A DNA stretch of 64,000 bases, taken from Candidatus Peregrinibacteria bacterium GW2011_GWF2_39_17. Its GTDB lineage: Bacteria; Patescibacteriota; Gracilibacteria; UBA1369; UBA12473. The stretch spans positions 87,970 to 151,969 of the forward strand of contig LBWM01000001.1 of the NCBI GenBank assembly GCA_000993615.1, given 5' to 3'. Positions 33,906-43,619 of the stretch are shown here, in pieces. The notes below the pieces were generated by a model that was given only the letters and a program-made list of their open reading frames with translations, ran no database searches and was not told the DNA's origin. Position numbers and translations under genes: made by a program. Positions within the stretch are counted from its first letter, which is position 1. The number at the start of each line of letters is the position of its first letter.

Positions 33906-36900
33906 CTAAGCAGCTGGTGGTTGATTTTTACGAAAAGCTAAATAGAGAATGGTTATTACGCCAAGCCCCCCAAAGCCACCTGCCAGCCACCAAATAAGGG
34001 GGAAATTTTGAGATGTTTGGGGAATTGCGATCGCGCCTTGGGGCAATACTTCAAAATCAATATTAATAGCTGAGGTGTAAAAATTCTGAGCAGGATCTAC
34101 GGCATAAACCAAAAGATCATGATTGCCTTCTTCAAGTACATTCGGAGCACTAACAACGAATTCTCCGCTATCAGTATCAGCCAAAAGGGAAGCGGTATAT
34201 TGCTGACTCGCCCAGGTTGTCACAACTTCATATCCTTTCGAGGTTTTCCCGTAAAGATAAGGGCGATTATTAGCGAGACGAATCAATTTTAAATTTTTAA
34301 CATCAATTTTTTCTTCATCTAATTGTTGCGGTAAAACAGGGTCAATCGTTGTCGAGGAGTCAATGGAAATATTATAAGGAAGACTTTCGTCCTGGATGTT
34401 TCCTTTACTATCTAAGGAACGAACAATAACCGTATAATCACCATTTTGGAGTGTTGGCATTGCTAAAAATTTACCCTTATCATCCGTGGTCACGCTTTGA
34501 GTGATGATTTCCTCATCGACTCCGAAAAGGCTAACCAGGAGTGAAGATAAAAAGGCTTGTTTTTTAGTATCAGCGGATTGGGGAATAATGAGTAAATTAA
34601 GAACCGTGTTGGGCGTAGAAATACCTTTTATGACTGGCGTTTTATCCGCAAACGTAACTTCATTTTTAACATTCGATATTTTAGTCTGGTAAAGGTTTTC
34701 TTTGGATGTGGCTAAAGTCGGATTTGTTTGATAATCAATCACTTCTTCGCCATCACTAATACCATCTTTGTCGCTATCTCCATCCGTGGGATTGCTACCA
34801 AAGCGCATTTCTTCAGCATCGGTTAACCCATCCCCATCACTGTCCGTCATCTTAAATGTCAAAATAAGCGGGTGATCGAGCCCTTGAATCGTTTGTGGCT
34901 TAGTATAAGTAACTTCTTTTAAATTAGGATATTGATTAGTCCATTGATCCGGCGCCCCATCGTCATCACTATCAACCGGCGTGTCAGAGGAACTTAAGGG
35001 GTCACTGCCACTGGCAATTTCTATTGAATCTTCATAGCCATCCATATCCGTATCGAGCAAATTAATATTAGTTCCAGCGCTAATTTCCTGGGCATCGGAA
35101 AGTCCATCGCCATCGGTATCATAACTATTAGGGTTACTGCCTGAATTAAATTCTTGAAAATCAGCTAATCCATCATTATCAGAATCCAGTTTTTGGAAAT
35201 TAGTTCCCAATAAATATTCTTGCTGATTAGATAATCCATCCCCATCATCATCGGCCTGGGGATCAAATGATTGTTTCGTGGAAGTAGATTTTGCTTCATA
35301 CCAGTCCGGGATACTATCTTGATTTTTGTCAGCTGATATTTCTTGATAAGAAGTATTTTCAGTTAAATTTTCTCTTGTTGACGCAATGACTGGCTCATTG
35401 CTGGGCTCATTATTTGTTGTGGCAACTTCCAGAGGTATTTCATTAGAGACTTCTATAGGTGTTTGGATAAGTACTTCTGTGGAATCGAGATTAATGTTCG
35501 AAGGTGTAATTTCAACAATAAAATTGATCGATTCAGATGCCGGTTCGCTTATTACTTCAATATCAGTTAACGGTTCTGTATTGATTGGTGATGATTCGGT
35601 CTCGCCGCTTAAAGAATAGCCCTCTGAATCATTAAGGTTGTCTTCCCCGCTCACGGAAATTGAATTTGGATCAATGGCCGTAGTAAAGGAATTAGTTGCA
35701 TTGGCATTGCTGCTGCCATTACCGCTACTACTACCACCACCTCCTCCACTATTAGCGCTAGTTTCCGTACTACTTCCGCTGGTACGAATTGAATTAGTAG
35801 CAGTGGTGCTACTATTGCCGTAAGTATCAATTGCCCAAAGTTTAATTGCATAGGTTGTTCCAACTGATAGAGCTGGTAGTAGGGTAGTACCAGTGGTCAT
35901 GGTAGTCAGATTGGAGTTATCGCTATCGTCATATTCAAGAGCGGGGCTGGTACGAGTAGAAACATCTGTCGAGTTAGTTCCGTACCAAATTTCATAATGA
36001 TCAAAATGGGCTTCGGTGCTAACGGCTGGCCAGGTAACGCGAATAGTATTTGACTCTGTGCTTAACGATAGATTGCCCAATCCACTTGGTGCGGCATTGT
36101 CCACCTCAAAAGAAGCAGAAGTTTGCGATGTTCCGTCTATAGTCCCATCATTTGGAGTTATCCGAATCTGAATTGTGCTTAAATCGTTTCCAATAATTCC
36201 TCCTTCTCCTCCATTGTTATTTATGCTTTGGGTGTCCCAAACAATTGTTAGAAGCACATTTGTACTATCGGTATCAACAGCATTAACGGTTCCAATTTGA
36301 TAGACATTTGAATTATCCAAATCAACGCTGCCGCTGGAAGGGGTCACAGAAACTAAAAAAGGATCTTTCCAGGTAGTGCCCGCATCGTCACTATATTGTA
36401 CTTTCAATTTAGTCGCATCATTATCTTCATCGCTAATCGTTGTGGTAAAAGTTACATAACCACCCCCGTTCGTGGCTTGCGTGGGGGCAGTGGACAAAGC
36501 CGTTGCGCTCGGAGCTGAATTGTCAGCAATCGTGGTAAAATTTGACGCAAGACTCCAGCTAGTAGAGCCTACGACATTGGTATGTTTAACAAAAGCATAG
36601 TAAGCCGTGCTGTACCCTAAGGCAGTTTCTCCCTCCAATACTCCGCCGAAAGTGCCATTTGTGTCATTAATAACAATACTCGTCAGGTTAGTGGTGTCAT
36701 TATCTTTATGCCAAACTGAGAATAATCCTAAAAGGTCAGTGGTGATTTTCCAGTTGCTGGATAAATGTGGTGCGCCGTCCGATGAATAGTTAGAAGAAGC
36801 AATCGTCGGATTAATTAGAACATCCAGGGCATTACCAGCTGGAGCAATAATAATCGGGCTAACGGGGACAGAAAAATTGTTAGTTGTGGTAAAACTTGAC

Positions 36901-39416
36901 GCAATACTCCAGTTGGTAGAGCCCACGACATTAGTATGTTTAACAAAAGTATAGTAAACCGTGTTGTACTCCAAGCCAGTTTCCCCCTCCAGTACCCCGG
37001 TAAAGGTACCATTTGTAGTATTAACAGCGATGCTTGTTAAATTGGTCGCATCATTATTCTTATACCAAACTGAAAATAACCCTAAGGGGTCAGTGGTGAT
37101 TTTCCAGTTACTAAATAAATGGGTAGCTCCATTGGATGAGTATTCCGAAGAAGTAAGTGTCGGGTTAATGGAAATATCAGTTGACTCATCTGCTGGGGTT
37201 AGAATAATTGGGGCAGTGGGGATAGAATATTGATTTTTTAATAAACTCCCGGTTGCTCCGGCATTTCCGCCTGAGCCTGAACCTCCGCCGGCCGTGTTGT
37301 TTTCGGCAATAGTGGTTGTTAACCAATCAGAAGAATTATTAACGTAGTTGATAGAGATTATTCCGCCGCCTCCTCCTCCTCCATCATTGCTATTACTACT
37401 ATCGCCGCCATTTCCCCCGTTAGTCGTAATGGTTCCGCCTGAGCCACCTATAGTCGTTGTGCTAATATAAATACTTCCACCAGCTCCACCACCTCCACCA
37501 TAAGTACTCACTACATTGCCTGCTGAGCCATTGGCCGAAAGAGTTCCGCTTAAACTAAACGTATCCGTTACCGTAAAATGAAGAATCCCTCCACCTTTTC
37601 CCCCGGCACTACCCATTCCAGATGTATTTCTACTTCCTCCAGCTCCAAATAAAACCGGCTCGGTTGTGCTGTCGTATGTTGCGCCGCCTGTTCCGGTGCT
37701 TTCTCCGGCTCCTCCAACTCCACCATGACCGGCTCCACCATTTGAAATTCCAGTGCCGCTACCTCCGCTAGTACAAACATTACTTTCATTGGGGCCATAA
37801 CCGGGGTCGCTTATGGCCATTGAACCACCGCCACATCCTTTTTCATTAGCCGTAATCGTCGAACCACTATAAATAGATAAATTACTAAAAGTTGCGTTAA
37901 TATTACCCGTAAAAGTACAGTTTTCTCCAAATGGTGATCCCATATTAATGGAAATTCCATCTGTAAATTCCAGTGATTCTGCGATTCCTGTGTCCGTCGC
38001 CGTAAGTGTAGAATTTGTAAAACCCAGGCTTGGGGTTGCAAATTCAATGGTGTCTGTGGAAATAGTTACCCGATCAAGACTGTTAATAGAGCTGGTTGCG
38101 GTCAGAGTTAAATCTCCCACCGAAGAAATAGCCAAGGTATCTTCAGATGATACATTGTTAATAGCCATTGAATCGGCAGTTAGCCCTAAGGAATTTACCC
38201 CGGTTCCAGAGATCGTTGTATTTGATAAATTCATATTATTTGTAGCTTGAATAATTGTATTTGCAGTCGTGACCACGATATTAGCGTTGTTAACATTCCC
38301 TAACACCTGAAGGCTTGAAAAAAGAAAATTATTCCCACTATTTTCTTCGCCGGCTTGAAAGCGAAATCCATCATACATATAAACATCCGCATCCGTGTAA
38401 TTCGTTGAATCCGTATTCCAGTCAACAAAAGCAGCGGTTCCGTTAGTTCCCGCTTCTCCCATGTTAGACGAACTTGCACCGATAACATTAACTTTTGATT
38501 CTAGGGTCGTCGCCAAATTCGTTAATGAAGTTTGATAAAAATAAACGATAACTCGGCCACCTCCACCATTGCCACCATCTAAACTAGTAGTATTTCCACC
38601 CCCGCCACCTTTGGCAGTCAACGGGCCTGTCCCTGAATAGCTTCCGGCTTTAATATAAATAGTTCCTCCAGCGCCCCCTCCACCACCCGCGTCATTAGTA
38701 TTACTTCCAGCTGCCCCGTCGGCAACGATAGCTCCATTATTAGTAAAAGAAGCTTCGCCTCCAAGTGTGGTAATATTGACAAGCCCTCCTCCCGCTCCAC
38801 CGTAACTTTCCGAATATTCATTAGTCATGGCTCCACCAGCCCCAAATTTACTAGGGGTAAAACTATTGTCAAAGGCTGCGCCACCGGCTTGGAGTGTGGT
38901 TTGGCTATCACCACCTTCTCCTCCATGCCCAGCACCTCCACCATCAAGGTCGCCGGTGCCATTACCCGCTGCAACGCAAGTATTGGTAGCATCTGGCCCA
39001 AAGCCAGTAGCATTTGTCGCTAATGTTCCGCCTGCGCATCCTTTACCATTAACATCAATAACTCCGTTTAAAACAAAGCTAGAGGCGGTAATGGTTAATC
39101 CATCGGGATCCTGGGCATCATGCGTTAACCAAACTCCGGTTTCAATAGTTACGGAATTTGCAATAAGAGGGTTATCTAAAGAACAATAGCCGCTTCCTGT
39201 ATAAATAAAAGTAAGATCATCCCCGCTGGTATAGAGTGATTCATCTACTACTGTCGGCACTGAAGAAGTTCCTGAGCACTCAATCGTATAGTTTGCTGCT
39301 TTGGCAATTTGGGAGTTAGTCAAAATGCTAAATTGCCATCCCCAAAAAGTTAGGCTTAATAAAATAAAAAAAGCGATGGGTTTTTTTGTAAACAAGAAAA
39401 TAGGCTTCAAGTTCAA
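33906..39416 (-). CDS. giant surface protein, 1836 aa, paralogue of the downstream giant
   Basis: Same plan as the 2521-aa neighbour: signal sequence (FFILLSLTFWGWQFSIL), ECSGT...SLDNPL N-terminal motif, Gly-rich beta-helix regions, two FN3-like units of about 115 aa, one Ig/FN3 pair, a low-complexity linker, thrombospondin-type-3 repeats and a C-terminal TM anchor (IWWLAGGFGGLGVITILYLAF). Unlike the neighbour it lacks DUF2341 and LamG but has the Gly-rich region twice (about 120-300 and 540-700). The frame has no ATG before the signal sequence, so a TTG start is taken; no Shine-Dalgarno supports it. The two giants are 91 bp apart and probably arose by tandem duplication. Confidence 0.82.
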   Translation of the reverse strand: MNLKPIFLFTKKPIAFFILLSLTFWGWQFSILTNSQIAKAANYTIECSGTSSVPTVVDESLYTSGDDLTFIYTGSGYCSLDNPLIANSVTIETGVWLTHDAQDPDGLTITASSFVLNGVIDVNGKGCAGGTLATNATGFGPDATNTCVAAGNGTGDLDGGGAGHGGEGGDSQTTLQAGGAAFDNSFTPSKFGAGGAMTNEYSESYGGAGGGLVNITTLGGEASFTNNGAIVADGAAGSNTNDAGGGGGAGGTIYIKAGSYSGTGPLTAKGGGGGNTTSLDGGNGGGGRVIVYFYQTSLTNLATTLESKVNVIGASSSNMGEAGTNGTAAFVDWNTDSTNYTDADVYMYDGFRFQAGEENSGNNFLFSSLQVLGNVNNANIVVTTANTIIQATNNMNLSNTTISGTGVNSLGLTADSMAINNVSSEDTLAISSVGDLTLTATSSINSLDRVTISTDTIEFATPSLGFTNSTLTATDTGIAESLEFTDGISINMGSPFGENCTFTGNINATFSNLSIYSGSTITANEKGCGGGSMAISDPGYGPNESNVCTSGGSGTGISNGGAGHGGVGGAGESTGTGGATYDSTTEPVLFGAGGSRNTSGMGSAGGKGGGILHFTVTDTFSLSGTLSANGSAGNVVSTYGGGGGAGGSIYISTTTIGGSGGTITTNGGNGGDSSNSNDGGGGGGGIISINYVNNSSDWLTTTIAENNTAGGGSGSGGNAGATGSLLKNQYSIPTAPIILTPADESTDISINPTLTSSEYSSNGATHLFSNWKITTDPLGLFSVWYKNNDATNLTSIAVNTTNGTFTGVLEGETGLEYNTVYYTFVKHTNVVGSTNWSIASSFTTTNNFSVPVSPIIIAPAGNALDVLINPTIASSNYSSDGAPHLSSNWKITTDLLGLFSVWHKDNDTTNLTSIVINDTNGTFGGVLEGETALGYSTAYYAFVKHTNVVGSTSWSLASNFTTIADNSAPSATALSTAPTQATNGGGYVTFTTTISDEDNDATKLKVQYSDDAGTTWKDPFLVSVTPSSGSVDLDNSNVYQIGTVNAVDTDSTNVLLTIVWDTQSINNNGGEGGIIGNDLSTIQIRITPNDGTIDGTSQTSASFEVDNAAPSGLGNLSLSTESNTIRVTWPAVSTEAHFDHYEIWYGTNSTDVSTRTSPALEYDDSDNSNLTTMTTGTTLLPALSVGTTYAIKLWAIDTYGNSSTTATNSIRTSGSSTETSANSGGGGGSSSGNGSSNANATNSFTTAIDPNSISVSGEDNLNDSEGYSLSGETESSPINTEPLTDIEVISEPASESINFIVEITPSNINLDSTEVLIQTPIEVSNEIPLEVATTNNEPSNEPVIASTRENLTENTSYQEISADKNQDSIPDWYEAKSTSTKQSFDPQADDDGDGLSNQQEYLLGTNFQKLDSDNDGLADFQEFNSGSNPNSYDTDGDGLSDAQEISAGTNINLLDTDMDGYEDSIEIASGSDPLSSSDTPVDSDDDGAPDQWTNQYPNLKEVTYTKPQTIQGLDHPLILTFKMTDSDGDGLTDAEEMRFGSNPTDGDSDKDGISDGEEVIDYQTNPTLATSKENLYQTKISNVKNEVTFADKTPVIKGISTPNTVLNLLIIPQSADTKKQAFLSSLLVSLFGVDEEIITQSVTTDDKGKFLAMPTLQNGDYTVIVRSLDSKGNIQDESLPYNISIDSSTTIDPVLPQQLDEEKIDVKNLKLIRLANNRPYLYGKTSKGYEVVTTWASQQYTASLLADTDSGEFVVSAPNVLEEGNHDLLVYAVDPAQNFYTSAINIDFEVLPQGAIAIPQTSQNFPLIWWLAGGFGGLGVITILYLAFRKNQPPAA
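34750..35320 (-). repeat. thrombospondin type 3 calcium-binding repeats (second giant)
   Basis: Repeats such as DDDGDGLSNQQEYLLGTN, DSDNDGLADFQEF, DTDGDGLSDAQEI and DTDMDGYEDSIEI, in the same order and with the same insert as in the paralogue. Confidence 0.85.
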
Positions 39417-39568
39417 GAGAGAGGGAATTATTAAATAACATAATGCATCCTAAATTAATTTTAAAATAATTTCAATCAAACAAAAAAGAGCGAAGAATAT
39501 CGAATTTGATGCAGTCTTTATTCCTTATAATGAAAGTTGTATAATTGCCTTAAAATAAATTTATTTGT

Positions 39569-40090
39569 ATGTTACGCAAAACCGCTTTGTTTATCGGTCG
39601 TTTCCAGCCTTTTCATTTAGGGCATTTAAGTGTAGTTAAGCAGGCCTTAAAAGAGAATGATTTTTTAATTATTGGAATCGGGAGCGCTGAGGATAATTAT
39701 TTACCAGATAACCCTTTTACCGCCGGGGAACGTTGGGAAATGATTACTAGCGCTTTGGATCAAGAAAAAATTTTTCGTGATCGTTATACGATTATTCCTG
39801 TTAGAAATATTAATAATTATGCGATCTGGGTGGAGCATGTTTCGAAAATTCTTCCTTGCTTCCAAAAAGTTTACACCGGTTCTCCTCTTGTTAAAAATTT
39901 ATTTGAAAATTATGGTCGCAACGAAGTGATTGAGGTACAATTTAAAATACCTACCTCAGCGACTGAAATCCGCAAATTAATGTTGCAAGGGGAAGAATGG
40001 GAAACGCATGTTCCCCGGGTTGTGGCGCAAACGATAAGAGGTTTTAAAGGAGTTGAAAGACTGAAAATTATTACAAATTTTTATCCGTAA
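39569..40090 (+). CDS. nadM: nicotinamide-nucleotide adenylyltransferase, NadM type
   Basis: Joins NMN (or NaMN) with ATP to make the dinucleotide. The nucleotidyltransferase signature GRFQPFHLGH (10-19) and the second motif SATEIRKLM, the ISSTxIR equivalent, are present; PDNPFTAGERWEM is typical of archaeal-type NadM. At 173 aa it matches NadM and not NadD. The leader has TATAAT at 39540-39545. The next gene starts 4 bp after its stop. Confidence 0.9.
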   Translation: MLRKTALFIGRFQPFHLGHLSVVKQALKENDFLIIGIGSAEDNYLPDNPFTAGERWEMITSALDQEKIFRDRYTIIPVRNINNYAIWVEHVSKILPCFQKVYTGSPLVKNLFENYGRNEVIEVQFKIPTSATEIRKLMLQGEEWETHVPRVVAQTIRGFKGVERLKIITNFYP

Positions 40091-40094
40091 AATT

Positions 40095-41513
40095 ATGAAT
40101 CCGCACATTTTTAGGGCTTATGATATTCGCGGGATTGCCCATTTACCTAAGTCTGATCTATTAGTTGACCTAAATTCAGAAATTATTGAGTTAATCGGGA
40201 AGGGCGTTGGGACCTATTTGTTGCGGCATAGTGGTCCTAAAATAGCGATTGGAGGTGATAATCGTTTAAGTACCCCTGATCTTAAGGCCGCTTTTACGAA
40301 AGGCCTGCTTTCTACAGGGTGTCAGGTAATTGATATCGGCTTATCTCCGTCACCTTTACTTTATTACGCTACTTGCAAATTAGGACTGGACGGAGGAATA
40401 AATATTACTGCTAGCCATAATCCAAAAGAATATAATGGGATTAAGATAGTTGGGAAAAAGGCGCATGCTATTTGCGGCGAAGATTTACAGGAAATTTATA
40501 GAATTATCGAGGAGGAAGCCTTTAAGGTAGGAGAAGGGTCATTGATAAAAAGGAATGATATTTTTGATATTTATATCGCAGAATTAAAAAGTAAAATTAA
40601 ACTAGGAAGGCCAGTGAAGGTTATTGTCGATGCTGGGAATGGTGTCACCGGGCCATTCATTCCTAAACTTTTGAGGTCTTTAGGATGTGTGGTGGAAGAG
40701 CTTTATTGTGATCTTGATGGTAATTTTCCTAATCATCCGGCTAATCCTGAAGAAGTAGAAAATTTGGCAGTTTTAATTCGAAAAATGAAAAATAATGAAG
40801 CTGAAATCGGATTGGGATTTGACGGCGATGGCGACCGCATTGGCATTATTGACGAAAAAGGAAATCACTATGCGGCTGATATCCATTTGTTTTTATTGGC
40901 TAAGGATCTTTTAGGGAGAATCCCCGGTGCTTCTATTGTGTTCGATGTTAAAGTCTCTCAGGTTATTCCCGAATTAATTAGGAAGTATGGAGGAAATCCT
41001 ATTATGGCAAAGACAGGGCATTCATTTATTGAGCAAACCATGCACGAAAAAGGCGCTTTGCTAGCCGGTGAAGTGAGTGGGCATCTTTTTTTTGGAGAAG
41101 ATTATTATGGTTTTGATGATGCACTTTTGGCTGCCGCTAAAACCATTGAAATTATTTCTCAAGGTAATAATCCGCTGTCCGCTCATTTCAAGGAAATTCC
41201 AAAAACTTATACTACGCCTGAAATTAAAATTCCTTGTCCTGATGATCGGAAATTTAAAATTGTGGAAAAATTACGCGACTATTTTGTTTCTATTTATGAT
41301 TGTATTACCATTGATGGGGTGCGAATCCTTTTTGATCAAAATACCTGGGGCATTATTCGTTGTTCCAATACGACCCCTAATATTACGATGCGCTTTGAGG
41401 CGTTAACAAAAAAAAGGTTAGGAGAAATAATAAGTATTATTATTCAGGAGATGGGGAAATATCCGGTTGCAGATATCAGTCATTTAAAATCTCTTGAAAA
41501 GAAGTTGCTATGA
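40095..41513 (+). CDS. phosphomannomutase/phosphoglucomutase
   Basis: Alpha-D-phosphohexomutase that interconverts hexose 1- and 6-phosphates for nucleotide-sugar synthesis. RAYDIRG at the N-terminus, the phosphoserine loop TASHNP (S107), the metal loop GFDGDGDR, the sugar-specificity loop GEVSGHLFF and the phosphate loop RCSNTTPNITMR are all present; 472 aa is normal. GEVSGH is the pattern of ManB/AlgC-type dual enzymes. It sits between nadM and a small membrane protein whose ATG overlaps its TGA. Confidence 0.93.
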   Translation: MNPHIFRAYDIRGIAHLPKSDLLVDLNSEIIELIGKGVGTYLLRHSGPKIAIGGDNRLSTPDLKAAFTKGLLSTGCQVIDIGLSPSPLLYYATCKLGLDGGINITASHNPKEYNGIKIVGKKAHAICGEDLQEIYRIIEEEAFKVGEGSLIKRNDIFDIYIAELKSKIKLGRPVKVIVDAGNGVTGPFIPKLLRSLGCVVEELYCDLDGNFPNHPANPEEVENLAVLIRKMKNNEAEIGLGFDGDGDRIGIIDEKGNHYAADIHLFLLAKDLLGRIPGASIVFDVKVSQVIPELIRKYGGNPIMAKTGHSFIEQTMHEKGALLAGEVSGHLFFGEDYYGFDDALLAAAKTIEIISQGNNPLSAHFKEIPKTYTTPEIKIPCPDDRKFKIVEKLRDYFVSIYDCITIDGVRILFDQNTWGIIRCSNTTPNITMRFEALTKKRLGEIISIIIQEMGKYPVADISHLKSLEKKLL

Positions 41514-41704
41514 AAATTACTGTTTTAATTATTTTAATCGGAGGGTTAGGTTTTATGCTTGCAGTCGGGGCATTGGGGGTTTTGCAAGCAATGCGATTTC
41601 GCTATTTAAGCGGGACTTCTCGTCTTGTATCCTGGGTTTATTTAGTCATAACCTTAATTATCAGTATTGGTATACTAATTGTTTTTCGTTCCATAGAATG
41701 GTGA
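41510..41704 (+). CDS. small two-TM membrane protein
   Basis: A 64-aa protein with two hydrophobic helices (VLIILIGGLGFMLAVGALGVL and WVYLVITLIISIGILIVF) joined by a basic loop. Its ATG overlaps the stop of the phosphohexomutase (ATGA), which supports real, coupled translation. No family recognised. Confidence 0.62.
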   Translation: MKITVLIILIGGLGFMLAVGALGVLQAMRFRYLSGTSRLVSWVYLVITLIISIGILIVFRSIEW

Positions 41705-41764
41705 ATAGTGTTAGCTGCAAAGGTTAGGGCAGAGCGTGGGGTAATAGCACTTATTGAGAAAGTT

Positions 41765-43039
41765 TTATTTATTTCCTTTGATAGCCTTAACGATAATTTT
41801 GGCTTCTTCCCCTGTAATTCCCTCTATGGACAGAAAGTCTTTTTCGGATAGACCCTTTAATTGAGCTATTTCCATAAGATTAACTTTTTCTAGTTTTGCA
41901 ATAATTTCCGGAGTAATCTTGGGAAGATCAGATACTTTGGCCACGGATGATTTTTGGGGTGCAGTAGCTTTTTCTCCTTCGGTAGTCGATTTAATGTCCT
42001 CTTGACTCAGGTCGATTACGTCTAAGATGTCAATTTCCCAACCGGTTAAATTTGAAGCCAAACGGACATTTTGTCCTTGGCGGCCAATAGCCAGTGGACG
42101 TTGATCTTGCGCCACGTAAACACCAGCTCTTCTATTGTGGTCGTCTAATTTTATGTGGGTTACTTTTGCAGGCGCAAGGGCTGACGAAATATATTTAGCG
42201 GATTCCTCCGAGTAGGGAATAATATCAATTCGTTCTCCGTTAAGCTCGTCCATAACTGCTTGCACTCTTACTCCTTTTTGCCCCACACATGCTCCAATGG
42301 CATCTACTTTTGGATCAGAGGAGCTTACTGCAACTTTGCAGCGAATTCCTGGATCCCTGGCCACGCCTTTAATTGTAACAATACCTTCTTTGATTTCCGG
42401 AATATCCAATTCCATTAGCTTTTTAACTAAATTGGGATGAGTTCTTGAAATAAGGAGTTGTGGCCCTTTAGTAGTTTTAATAACCTTATCGAGATATAAT
42501 TTAATCCGTTGCCCACCATAATAGCGCTCTCCGGGAATTTGATGTTCAGTCGGCAGAAAAGTGGTAATGCCGCCTAAATCAACGTAAACATTCCTTTCAT
42601 CTACGCGATGAACTAGGGAATTAATCAGTTCATTTTCTCGATCCTTAAACATTTCATACATGGTGTCTCTTTCTGCTTCTTGTAGTTTTTGCAAAATTAC
42701 TTGCTTCGCTGATTGAGCCGCGATGCGACCATAGCTAATCGGGGTGACATCAATTTTAATTGTATCTCCAATCTTAGCTGTTTTTTTATTTTTTTGCGCC
42801 TCTTTTAGAGAGATTTGTTGGTCTTCGTTTTCAATAGTCTTCACTACTTCTTTTATGAGGAAAATCGTGGCAAAAGTTTCTCCGTCGTTAAATTCCACCT
42901 CAATATTTTGGTCACGATTTCCATAATCTTTTCTGTAAGCGGCCCGAAGCGCTGCCTTAACTGTTTCAAAAACGATTTCCTTGGAAAGATTTTTTTCTTC
43001 GCAAAGTTCATTAATAGCCCTTAGAAATTGAGATTGCAT
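41765..43039 (-). CDS. nusA: transcription termination/antitermination factor NusA
   Basis: RNA-polymerase-binding elongation factor. The N-terminal domain (to about 125, with LRAAYRKDYGN) is followed by an S1 domain (about 130-200), two KH domains (DPGIRCKVAVSSSDPKVD, ACVGQKGVRVQAV, AIGRQGQNVRLAS) and a C-terminal helix-hairpin-helix-like part (LMEIAQLKGLSEKDFLSIEG), in the family's order. 424 aa is normal for a NusA with one C-terminal repeat. Confidence 0.97.
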   Translation of the reverse strand: MQSQFLRAINELCEEKNLSKEIVFETVKAALRAAYRKDYGNRDQNIEVEFNDGETFATIFLIKEVVKTIENEDQQISLKEAQKNKKTAKIGDTIKIDVTPISYGRIAAQSAKQVILQKLQEAERDTMYEMFKDRENELINSLVHRVDERNVYVDLGGITTFLPTEHQIPGERYYGGQRIKLYLDKVIKTTKGPQLLISRTHPNLVKKLMELDIPEIKEGIVTIKGVARDPGIRCKVAVSSSDPKVDAIGACVGQKGVRVQAVMDELNGERIDIIPYSEESAKYISSALAPAKVTHIKLDDHNRRAGVYVAQDQRPLAIGRQGQNVRLASNLTGWEIDILDVIDLSQEDIKSTTEGEKATAPQKSSVAKVSDLPKITPEIIAKLEKVNLMEIAQLKGLSEKDFLSIEGITGEEAKIIVKAIKGNK

Positions 43040-43055
43040 AAATAAATTATTAAAT

Positions 43056-43084
43056 AAAAAAACCGCAGGATAACTAAATCCTAC
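43056..43084 (-). terminator. intrinsic terminator of recA-recX
   Basis: On the minus strand GTAGGAT pairs with ATCCTGC (one G-T) around a 6-base loop, followed by a run of seven T. It lies between the recX stop and the nusA start. A TATAAA box on the same strand (43086-43091) suggests that nusA initiates just upstream, so the hairpin may also lie in the nusA leader. Confidence 0.62.
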
Positions 43085-43109
43085 TTTTATAGTAACTAAA
43101 TATAGCTTA

Positions 43110-43619
43110 CTAACTTAATAAATATTTGTCAATGACATCCCTGCAAGTCTCCAAATTAAATCCCCGTGACTTTAGGAAATTAAATATTTTTTGGCGTTGA
43201 ACAAAAGGGGGTAAGGTGTGAAGGCGCAAAAGTTTTTTAAGGATCACTTTTTCGGCAAGGATATTTTCATCCAGGGGATTTTCTATCCAGAATTTTTCAA
43301 TAATGGGATTTGGTATGCCACGGTTTTTAAGTTCTTGGGTCAAAAAGTATTTTCCTCTTGGTTTTAAACGACATCTTTCTTCTATAAAGCGTTTCGTAAA
43401 ATCAAAATCATCCAAATATTTTAATTCAACTAGCTTGTTAATTACCTGAATAGTAATTTCGTCCGATTGCCTAGGATTTAGTTTGAGTAGTCGTTGGGTT
43501 AGTTTTTCTTTTAGGCGCTGCACCGAATAGGATCTTTGGCTCAAAAGGCTTAGTGCACAGGTCATTAATTTTTGATAAAAAGGATTAATTTTTGCGCTTG
43601 ATTTTGGCAAGTGATCCAT
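43110..43619 (-). CDS. recX: regulatory protein RecX
   Basis: Modulator that binds the RecA filament and limits its activity. The helical three-repeat pattern is visible: ALSLLSQRSYSVQRLKEKL, VINKLVELKYLDDFDFTKRFIEE and KPRGKYFLTQELKNRGI. 169 aa is normal. Its ATG shares one base with the recA stop codon, so it is coupled to recA. Confidence 0.92.
   Translation of the reverse strand: MDHLPKSSAKINPFYQKLMTCALSLLSQRSYSVQRLKEKLTQRLLKLNPRQSDEITIQVINKLVELKYLDDFDFTKRFIEERCRLKPRGKYFLTQELKNRGIPNPIIEKFWIENPLDENILAEKVILKKLLRLHTLPPFVQRQKIFNFLKSRGFNLETCRDVIDKYLLS

Noticed and set aside
27699-39189. Many 60-120-aa plus-strand ORFs opposite the giant genes
   Set aside because: Shadows of Gly/Ser/Asp-rich repeats; low-complexity translations with no start signals.
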